From an uncultured Alphaproteobacteria bacterium (GTDB taxonomy: Bacteria > Pseudomonadota > Alphaproteobacteria > RF32 > CAG-239): a stretch of DNA of 42,346 nt. Made by a program: the position numbers and the translations under genes. This document shows positions 27,143-34,600 of the stretch, piece after piece; position 1 is the first letter of the stretch; every line of letters begins with the position of its first letter. The notes below the pieces were generated by a model. It was not told where the DNA came from. It saw nothing but the letters and a program-made list of their open reading frames with translations, and made no database searches. The stretch covers positions 1-42,346 of the forward strand of contig CALXZK010000012.1 in NCBI GenBank assembly GCA_944393225.1. The letters run 5' to 3'.

Positions 27143-28609
27143 GTGTTAAAAAAATTTTCTGCGTTATTTCTCGGTTTGGCTCTCGTCGGATGCTCAACCT
27201 CTTCAAATGTTAATCATTTGGGAGGAGCAGATGCTTCTTCTACCGATTTTTCTGAAATTACTCTTTCTGAAAAGTCTAATTTCAGAGTTGGTGTTTTGCT
27301 TCCGCTCACAGGTGATGCCGCACGTTACGGAAACGGTTTGAAAAATGCTACCATGCTCGCTCTTGAGGATGTGAAGAATCCTAACCTCATTTTGCAATAT
27401 TATGATACCAAAAGCTCTACCGAAGGAGCTCGTACCGCCGTACAAAATGCTCTTAACCAAAATGTGCAAATGATTATCGGTCCTTTGAAAAGTTCTTCGG
27501 TACGCGCCATTTCCGATGAAACAACACGCAAAAACATTCCCGTAATTGCTTTTTCCACCACCGAAGATGTGTTGCAACCCAGCGTTTATACCTTGGGTTT
27601 GCTCGTAGATGAGCAAGTTAATCGCATTATCTCTTATGCGGTTAAACAAGGTCGCTCTCGTTTGGCTTTGTTGGTTCCGGATAATGCCACAGGTATTGCC
27701 GTTGCCAAAGCAGCCGTTAAAGCCGCAAAGAAAAACAGCATTGTGGTTACTCGTATTGCCTTTTATCCGCCAAATACTTCCGATTTTTCTAACATCTTGA
27801 GCGAAATGACCGACTATAACACTCGTCATGCTCGTATGGAAAAGCTCAAGGCTTCTCTCAAAGCTAAAGCTGATGCCGGTGATGCCGAATCTGCCAAAGC
27901 TTTGCGCCGCGTTTCTACGCACGACACCTTAGGTGAAATTGACTTTGATATGGTTCTTATTCCCGAAAAAGGTGCTCAATTAAAATCTGCCGTTGCCATG
28001 TTTGGCTACTATGATGTTTTTGCACCCGATGTTAAGTTTTTGGGAACTTCTCTTTGGGAAAACTCCAAACTCAACAACGAATCAACCATTGTCGGCAGTT
28101 GGTATCCGGCAATTTCCCGTAGTCACAGCAACTATTTTGTAAATAAATATTCCTATGTTTTCGGAGAACGTCCGCAGGCTCTCTATGCCTTGGGCTATGA
28201 TGCCGTTGCACTTGCCAATGCCATTGCCAGACAAGGCGGAAATAACCCAACCACGGTTATTACCAACCCAGACGGTTATGTCGGCATCAACGGTATGTTC
28301 CGCTTGTTTGAAAACGGACGCAACCAACACAGCATGGATATTGTTGAAGTTAAAAAGACCGGTGATGTGGTTATAGACCAAGCTCCATCTCGCTTTGATG
28401 CCGCAGATGTTTCTGTTTTCACCGAAGAGGTTGATATTTCCGAAACATATCGTGCGCCGCTCATTTTCGGCAAAGACAAAACTTTGGCAGAATCCCTCAT
28501 CTATGGACACAAGCTCAATTTGGCTAACCAAGAAGATTTATATGAAGCTGAAGAACGTGATAGTATTCGCCGCAGTTTGCGAAAAATGAATATTATGATC
28601 GGCAATTAA
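27143..28609 (+). CDS. LppC/LpoA-type penicillin-binding protein activator lipoprotein
   Basis: 488 residues. Lipobox LALVGC (Cys17) makes it a lipoprotein. The rest is a type I periplasmic binding-protein fold: VGVLLPLTGDAARYGNGLKN, IIGPLKSSSVRAISDE, IPVIAFSTTEDVL, LALLVPDNATGIAVAKA. It matches the YraM/LpoA family; in E. coli LpoA stimulates PBP1A from the outer membrane. Its target here could be the class A PBP at 12830, but the Lpo-PBP link in alphaproteobacteria is inference. A GTG start follows AGGATAAAAAGCAA. It diverges from rsmI, as in E. coli. Confidence 0.88.
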   Translation: MLKKFSALFLGLALVGCSTSSNVNHLGGADASSTDFSEITLSEKSNFRVGVLLPLTGDAARYGNGLKNATMLALEDVKNPNLILQYYDTKSSTEGARTAVQNALNQNVQMIIGPLKSSSVRAISDETTRKNIPVIAFSTTEDVLQPSVYTLGLLVDEQVNRIISYAVKQGRSRLALLVPDNATGIAVAKAAVKAAKKNSIVVTRIAFYPPNTSDFSNILSEMTDYNTRHARMEKLKASLKAKADAGDAESAKALRRVSTHDTLGEIDFDMVLIPEKGAQLKSAVAMFGYYDVFAPDVKFLGTSLWENSKLNNESTIVGSWYPAISRSHSNYFVNKYSYVFGERPQALYALGYDAVALANAIARQGGNNPTTVITNPDGYVGINGMFRLFENGRNQHSMDIVEVKKTGDVVIDQAPSRFDAADVSVFTEEVDISETYRAPLIFGKDKTLAESLIYGHKLNLANQEDLYEAEERDSIRRSLRKMNIMIGN

Positions 28610-28639
28610 AAAATTCTTGTCTGAAAAGTTAAATATTGC

Positions 28640-28668
28640 TTGAAATCTCTCTTGTTTTCGGCAATATT
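28640..28668 (+). promoter_or_regulatory. Candidate SRP RNA promoter
   Basis: TTGAAA (28640-28645, 5/6), 17-nt spacer, AATATT (28663-28668). The expected transcription start, near 28675, coincides with the first paired base of the SRP RNA. Confidence 0.6.
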
Positions 28669-28674
28669 ACCAAA

Positions 28675-28773
28675 GGAGGACGTTGGGTTGATTTGTCGCC
28701 AACCCGGTCAGGTCCGGAAGGAAGCAGCCGTAACGATTTTAATCAAGGCTAAATGTCCTCCACCGCTTTTTTT
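28675..28773 (+). ncRNA. ffs: Signal recognition particle RNA (bacterial small type)
   Basis: The invariant domain IV sequence GGTCAGGTCCGGAAGGAAGC is present (starts at 28707), followed by AGCC. The ends pair (GGAGGA at 28675 with TCCTCC at 28756-28761), giving the single long hairpin of 4.5S-type RNA, followed by a T-run. It binds Ffh for co-translational membrane targeting. Location just before dnaX matches the order in many bacteria. Confidence 0.96.
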
Positions 28774-28793
28774 GAATGAAACGATAGTAAAAC

Positions 28794-30506
28794 ATGGCTG
28801 AAGAAAATTCTGATAATCAATATGTGGTGCTTGCCAGAAAATATCGCCCGCAAACTTTTGAAGATTTGCTCGGGCAAGATGCTTTGGTGCAAACACTAAC
28901 CAACGCCATTAAAAACAATCGTCTTCATCATGCATATATTCTCACCGGAATCCGCGGCGTGGGCAAGACCACAACAGCACGTATTATCGCTAAAGCTCTC
29001 AACTGTATCGGTCCTGATGCTCATGACGGTCCAACCGTTCATCCATGCGGTGTTTGCGAAAATTGTAAAGCTATTGCCGAAGGCAGACATATTGATGTTT
29101 TAGAGCTCGATGCGGCTTCTCGTACCGGTGTGGATGATATTCGCGAAATTTTGGATGGTGTGCGCTACAAGCCAACCAATGCGCGTTATAAAGTTTATAT
29201 CATCGATGAAGTGCACATGCTCTCCAAAAGTGCTTTCAATGCTTTGCTCAAAACTTTGGAAGAGCCGCCTTCTCATGTGAAATTTATTTTTGCTACGACA
29301 GAAATCAGAAAAGTTCCGGTTACCGTGCTTTCTCGTTGCCAGCGCTTTGATTTGCAACGCTTGACCGTAGATACACTTTTTAACCATTTCAAAAACATTA
29401 TCGGCAAAGAAGGCTTGCAAGCCGAAGATGAGGCTTTGCAGATTATTGCCAAGGCAGCTGACGGTTCTTGCCGCGATGGTTTGTCTTTGCTCGACCAAGC
29501 TATTTCTTTGAGCTCGGGCATGATTAAAACCGAAACGGTTAAAAATATGATTGGTTTGGCTGACCGCAACCAAACTTTTGAACTTTTTGAATCTCTGGTT
29601 GCAGGAAAAGTCGATGAGGTTTTGAAAAACCTTAAAGAACAATATAAAAACGGGGCTAACCCCACCACCTTGTTGCAAGATTTGGTTAATATCACACACA
29701 TGGTTGCCAAAGCAAAAATTGTTCCTTCTTCCATCGATGATGATAATTTGGCTGAATCGGAGAAAGAACTTTGCCGCAAGCTTTCCGGCTCAATCTCGAT
29801 TGCTATTCTTTCTAAAATTTGGCAAATGTTGCTCAAAGGTATTTCCGAGTTGGCTATTGCTCCGGTACAAATTGATGCTCTGGAAATGATACTCATTCGT
29901 GTGGCATATTCCGCATCTCTGCCGACGCCTTTTGAGATTTTAAACGACGTAAAAAAAAACTCTAGCTTAAGCTTCTCGGCTGAAAAAAAAACTGAATCCG
30001 CTCCCTCGGTGCTGTTTGCTTCACACGCTGCCGCCTTGGCAGAAAGTGAAAATGCAGCGGCTGGTGCAGAAGCGAAAGTTTCATTCAAATCTCCCGAAGA
30101 AATGGCTGCTTATTTTGAGCAACATAAAAAGATTTTGCTCACCTATGCCATAAAAAATGATATTGCCATTCAAGAATTTGCCGATGGCTTTATCAAAATG
30201 ACTCTTTCAGAAAAAATCTCCAATGATTTTATCTTAAATCTGCATAAAGAATTGGAAAACGCTACCGGTAAAGCATGGAAAATTGAAACTCTGCGCGGAC
30301 AAATGGGGCAAACCATGGCAGCAAAAGAGCATGCCGCCGAAGAAGCAAACAAAAAAAGCGTTTCCGAATATCCTTTAGTTAAAGCTATTTTAGCTGAATT
30401 TAAAGGCTCGAAAATTGATTTATTAACGCGTATTAAACAACTGGATGAAGAAGAAGGTGCTCAACTTTCTGATGAACCAGAAACTTATTTTGATGAGGAA
30501 CTCTAA
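28794..30506 (+). CDS. dnaX: DNA polymerase III clamp-loader subunit tau/gamma
   Basis: 570 residues. ATPase core of the clamp loader that places the beta sliding clamp on DNA. Seen: ARKYRPQTFEDLLGQ, Walker A GIRGVGKTTT (52-60), the zinc module (Cys71, Cys85, Cys88, Cys91), DAASRTGVDDIREI, Walker B YIIDEVHMLS, sensor 1 FATTEIRKVP and the arginine finger in LSRCQRFD. Domains I-III end near 370. A variable linker follows, then the tau-specific C-terminal region that would contact polymerase and helicase. The linker holds two A9 runs with immediate -1-frame stops (see the recoding feature), so a short gamma product is likely. It forms an operon with ybaB and recR. Confidence 0.96.
   Translation: MAEENSDNQYVVLARKYRPQTFEDLLGQDALVQTLTNAIKNNRLHHAYILTGIRGVGKTTTARIIAKALNCIGPDAHDGPTVHPCGVCENCKAIAEGRHIDVLELDAASRTGVDDIREILDGVRYKPTNARYKVYIIDEVHMLSKSAFNALLKTLEEPPSHVKFIFATTEIRKVPVTVLSRCQRFDLQRLTVDTLFNHFKNIIGKEGLQAEDEALQIIAKAADGSCRDGLSLLDQAISLSSGMIKTETVKNMIGLADRNQTFELFESLVAGKVDEVLKNLKEQYKNGANPTTLLQDLVNITHMVAKAKIVPSSIDDDNLAESEKELCRKLSGSISIAILSKIWQMLLKGISELAIAPVQIDALEMILIRVAYSASLPTPFEILNDVKKNSSLSFSAEKKTESAPSVLFASHAAALAESENAAAGAEAKVSFKSPEEMAAYFEQHKKILLTYAIKNDIAIQEFADGFIKMTLSEKISNDFILNLHKELENATGKAWKIETLRGQMGQTMAAKEHAAEEANKKSVSEYPLVKAILAEFKGSKIDLLTRIKQLDEEEGAQLSDEPETYFDEEL
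29951..29995 (+). other. Predicted slippery sites for gamma-subunit production in dnaX
   Basis: The first run of nine A (29951-29959) reads A AAA AAA in heptamer phase. A -1 shift gives AAA CTC TAG, stopping at 29963-29965 after 390 residues. A second run of nine A (29983-29991) is in the same phase; a -1 shift gives AAC TGA, stopping at 29993-29995 after 400 residues. Both points fall in the linker just after clamp-loader domain III, where gamma ends in species that make it. No clear stem-loop or upstream Shine-Dalgarno-like stimulator is seen, so transcriptional slippage is as plausible as ribosomal frameshifting. Confidence 0.6.
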
Positions 30507-30508
30507 CA

Positions 30509-30829
30509 ATGATGAATATTCAAGGCATTATGAAACAAGCACAAATGATGCAAAAGAAAATGGAAGAAGCTCAAGAAAAAGCTGCTCAAGAAGAAGTTAA
30601 CGGCACCAGTGGCGGCGGCATGGTTAATGTTACGCTTAACGGTAAATTTGAAATGAAAAAAATCTCTCTTGATAAATCTCTCATTAATGCCGATGAAGTT
30701 GATATTTTGGAAGACTTGATTATGGCTGCTTACAATGACGCCAAAAACAAAGTTGATGAAAACTTGAACAAAACCATTTCTTCTGTTACCGGTGGATTGA
30801 ATATTCCGGGTTTGAAACTCCCATTCTAA
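30509..30829 (+). CDS. ybaB: YbaB/EbfC nucleoid-associated protein
   Basis: 106 residues, normal for the family. A small DNA-binding dimer that affects nucleoid structure. The N-terminal helix MNIQGIMKQAQMMQKKMEEA, strand region GGMVNVTLNGKFEMKKISLD and C-terminal helix LEDLIMAAYNDAKNKVDE are all typical. It starts 2 bases after the dnaX stop and is followed 9 bases later by recR, the standard dnaX-ybaB-recR operon. Confidence 0.95.
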   Translation: MMNIQGIMKQAQMMQKKMEEAQEKAAQEEVNGTSGGGMVNVTLNGKFEMKKISLDKSLINADEVDILEDLIMAAYNDAKNKVDENLNKTISSVTGGLNIPGLKLPF

Positions 30830-30838
30830 GGCAACATC

Positions 30839-31432
30839 ATGGCAGGTCAAGATATTGAAAAACTCATAAAATTGGTGTCTAAACTTCCGTCTTTAGGTAC
30901 TCGTTCGGCGCGTCGCATTGTTTTGCAACTCATAAAAAAGCGCGAATCTTTGCTTTTGCCTTTGATTGAGGCGATGACACAAGTGGCAGACAATATTAAG
31001 ACCTGCGAAATATGCGGCAACTATGACACCACATCTCCTTGCTCGATTTGCTCTTCGGCTCTGCGGGAACCTCACCTTCTTTGCGTGGTGCAAGATGTGG
31101 CAGACCTTTGGGCGATGGAACGTGTTTCCTTCTTCAAAGGCAAGTATCATGTTTTGGGCGGTGTCTTATCGGCTCTTGATGGTGTTGCGCCGGAAGATCT
31201 GAATATTGAGCCATTGATTGAAAGAATTCGTTCTGAGGGCATTACGGAAGTCATTTTAGCCTTGCCGGCAACGGTTGACGGTCAAATCACTTCTCACTAT
31301 CTGGTTTCACGCCTTAAGGACTCCAATGTCAAAATAACTACCTTAGCGCAAGGAATCCCGATGGGGGCCGAACTTGACTATATGGATGAAGGCACGATTC
31401 AGCTCGCTCTCAACTCCCGCAAACTCCTCTAA
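30839..31432 (+). CDS. recR: Recombination protein RecR
   Basis: 197 residues. Works with RecF and RecO to load RecA at gaps. Helix-hairpin-helix at the N-terminus (KLPSLGTRSARRIVLQLI), Cys4 zinc finger (Cys56, Cys59, Cys68, Cys71), then the TOPRIM domain (LLCVVQDVADLWAMER, and later EVILALPATVDGQIT) and the C-terminal Walker-B-like strand TTLAQGIPMGAELDYMDEGT. Complete. Last gene of the dnaX operon. Confidence 0.96.
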   Translation: MAGQDIEKLIKLVSKLPSLGTRSARRIVLQLIKKRESLLLPLIEAMTQVADNIKTCEICGNYDTTSPCSICSSALREPHLLCVVQDVADLWAMERVSFFKGKYHVLGGVLSALDGVAPEDLNIEPLIERIRSEGITEVILALPATVDGQITSHYLVSRLKDSNVKITTLAQGIPMGAELDYMDEGTIQLALNSRKLL

Positions 31433-31521
31433 CAAACGCAGCGCGTTTGACAAGCTGCAGCCAGCTTGACCGCAAAAGTTTTTTCTCCGTGTCTTGCGGA
31501 CCGCGCAAACGGAGCTTGTTT
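31433..31521. repeat. Cluster of four short inverted repeats after recR
   Basis: Immediately after the recR stop: CAAACGC/GCGTTTG (31433-31449), CAAGCTG/CAGCTTG (31451-31468), CCGCAA/TTGCGG (31470-31499) and CAAAC/GTTTG (about 31506-31521). None has a terminator-like T-run right after it; T6 lies inside the third loop. It could be an RNA processing or stability element, an unusual terminator or a decayed interspersed repeat. Confidence 0.55.
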
Positions 31522-31597
31522 GATTGTTAAAGCATAATAAAAATCAGCTAAGATTCTGAATCGATTCACTTTTTGTTAAGGCAAATGCGATATAAAC

Positions 31598-31626
31598 TTG
31601 TTTAAGGTGATAAAAAGTGATATACT
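31598..31626 (+). promoter_or_regulatory. Candidate autotransporter promoter
   Basis: TTGTTT (31598-31603), 17-nt spacer, TATACT (31621-31626, 5/6), about 40 nt before the ATG. The ribosome-binding site is AAAGGAG. Confidence 0.5.
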
Positions 31627-31665
31627 CTATTATATGTTGTTTCCTTAGAAAAAGGAGCACGCGCG

Positions 31666-34600
31666 ATGATGAAATTTAAATTTGGTCTTTGTTCTTTTAT
31701 GTTTGGCTTGATGCTGGGCTCCGCTCCGGCATGGGCTGATGTTGATATTTCACAAATGCAAAAAGTTGAAGTCGGGTCTTGGGGTGAGCTCAAGGCAGCG
31801 GTTGAAGATTCCCAAAATGCAGGTAAAGTTATTGTGCTTACCGGAGATATTCAAGCAGACGCAGATAATCCTATTGATACCATTGCCGGCTCCGGCATCA
31901 TCATCGATGGCGGCGGCTTCACCATCACCGGTCAAGAAGGTTCTTCTAACGGACAGTTTATTAATTTTGATTCTTCTGACAAAACCGATTTGATTATCCA
32001 AAATGTTAAGATTGAAGGGTTTGGTACTTCTGCCCATCGTGGTGCGATTCATAATTATTCTGGTGCCATCGGCGATATTACCGGTGATTTTTCCAGCAAC
32101 TACGCAAAATCTGGTTATTCTGCCAATGGCTGGGCGATTTATAATAGTGGTACTATCGGCGATATTACGGCTGATTTTTCTAACAACTATGTTCTATCAA
32201 CTGCTCGCTATGATTCTGCCTTAGGCGGGGCTATTTATAATGATGGTACCATCAGCATGGTTACCGGTAATTTTACCGGTAACCATGCTCAAAGTTCTTA
32301 TAGAGCCGAAGGAGGCGCAATTAGTAATTATGGAAACGATGGTACCATAAACAATATCAGTGGCAATTTCTCTGGTAACTATGCAAAATCTGATGCAGAT
32401 TCTGCCGATGGCGGGGCGATTTATAATTTTCATATCATCGGCGATATTGCAGGGGATTTTTCCGGTAACTATGCAAAATCTAATTCTTCTTCTGCCTCTG
32501 GCGGGGCGATTACAAATATATGGGAAAGTATTGATAGCATTATTGGCGATTTTACTGGTAACTATGCTGAAGCTAATTCTGATTATGCTCAAGGCGGCGC
32601 GATTTATAATCGTAATACTTCTGCTTCTATTGGTAATATTATCGGTACATTTTCTCAAAACTATGCAAAATCTGATACTAGTTATGCCCAAGGCGGGGCG
32701 ATTTATAATAATGGTACAATGACCCTCACCAACAGTAGTTTTATTGATAACTATGTGCAAACTAATGCAGAAAAAGGTAGTCTTAATGGAAGAAAGACGC
32801 AAGGCGGAGCTATTTATTCGACTAAAGATTTAACAATTAAAGCTGATGATGGAGAATCTATTTTCCGTGGTAACAAGGTCAAATGGGCAAATGGAGAAGA
32901 GTCTTCCGGTATTTATATGGCAAAAGATACATTAACACTTACCTTAGATAGTCGGAATAATGGTTTGATTCAGTTTGATGATAAAATTATCTCCAGAGCC
33001 GAAATTGATGATGTTTTAGATAAAAAAATATCTGACGGAGCAACAGTGACTGAAGACGACGAAGGTGGATATTTTATTGAGCAAAATGGAGTAACCAAAC
33101 ATTATAAAAAGACAGATGATGGATTTTTATATTCTGAAGATAAAGTAGAGAAAAATGAATCAACCGCTTCAGAGGAAGAGGTCCAACAAGAAATTCAGCA
33201 AATTAAAGACAAGAATTATGATATTAAGCAAGATGAAGAGGATTATATTATTAAATATAAAGGTGGAATCTCTCCTATCCTTATGGAAATGGTTAAGCAA
33301 GAGGATGGAAGCTATAATATCATAACTAGCGATTTTTACCAGCAAGAACAAATTGATGAAATGAAGCAGGAATATGAAGCTAACGGCGGTAGCGTATCTG
33401 ATGATGGTAATGGTGGCTATATTTTGCAAGAGGCTGGAGAAGAATATCATCTGCGTTATACCGAAAATGGATATTTAATGCCTGCAGGAGAATCCCAAAC
33501 CGGCGTAAGTCAAGATGAGGTATTACAAGGACTTGAGCAACTTGAACAACAAGGTGGTGAAGTTCAACAAAACGGTGATGACTATTTGGTGTTTTTTAAA
33601 CAACAAGGTATGGCATATGAAATAACCAAACAAGCCGATGGAAACTACACCATCACCATGAATCAAATTTTTTCCTCAGATATGATTGACGAGGTGCTTC
33701 AACAAGTAGAAAGCGAAGGGGCTGAGGTTTCTGAAGATGGAAAAGGCGGTTATATTATCAATATTGCCGGAGAGTCAGTTCATGTTGTTAAAAAAGAAGA
33801 TGGTTTTGCTATTGAAAATAAAGAACAAACCGGACTTTCAGCAGAAGAAGTTCAAGCTCAAATCGAACAAATGAAAAAGCAAAATACTGATATTGTGCAA
33901 GATGGGGATAATTATACATTAACACAAGAAAAAAATGGCAAAAAGATTGTTACGCAATACATCAAACAAAGTGATGGAAGCTATGCCGTAATTGTAACCA
34001 CAAGCTGGACGGAATCTGATTTGATTGATGCCTCGGCTTATGGTTCAACTATGGTGATTACCGGTGATAGTTCAAGCCGCATTGTTTTCAATAATGCGAT
34101 TGAAAAAGTGGCAAAGATTGATATTTCCGGTACGAATGTTGATGTGAATGAAGGGGCTGGAACGATTTATCGCACTGTTACCCATGACGGCGGTGTGTTG
34201 AATATCAATACCGGTGCAAAAGCGGAAGATAGTATCATTAACGATAAAGGTATATTGAATGTTGCTGATAAAGCCGAGATTAACCGTACTGAAGTTAACG
34301 ATGGTGGTGTTTTGAATGTGGCTTCCGGTGGTTTTGCGCAAGATACCACCGTTAATTCCGGCGGTAAACTTTCGGCTGAAACTGAAGCACGTTTGAACAA
34401 TATGCTCGCTAACGGTGGCGCGATTTTGGATATTGATAGCGGCGCTGTTTTAACCGGTAACATTATCATCCATGCCGATGCCGAAATGGGCGGTAGCTAT
34501 GATTATAGCCAAATCTTCAAAGATGAAGTAACCGAAGACGGCTCTTTAACCCTTGTCGGTGGTTTGAACGGTGCGATGACAGAAAGCTCACTTATCAATA

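Noticed and set aside
27203..27922. 239-codon minus-strand ORF
   Set aside because: Antisense to the LppC-type gene, with no start signal or family pattern.
29951..29991. A9 runs in dnaX as assembly errors
   Set aside because: The zero frame stays open through both runs and continues into a normal tau C-terminal region, so the run lengths shown are consistent with an intact gene.
29273..30088. 271-codon minus-strand ORF
   Set aside because: Antisense to dnaX; long only because of the codon bias of dnaX.
32031..32815. Regular DNA repeats that could suggest a CRISPR array
   Set aside because: The repeats are in frame in one long ORF and encode GGAI/FxxN motifs; spacers are coding and not unique, and no cas genes are present.
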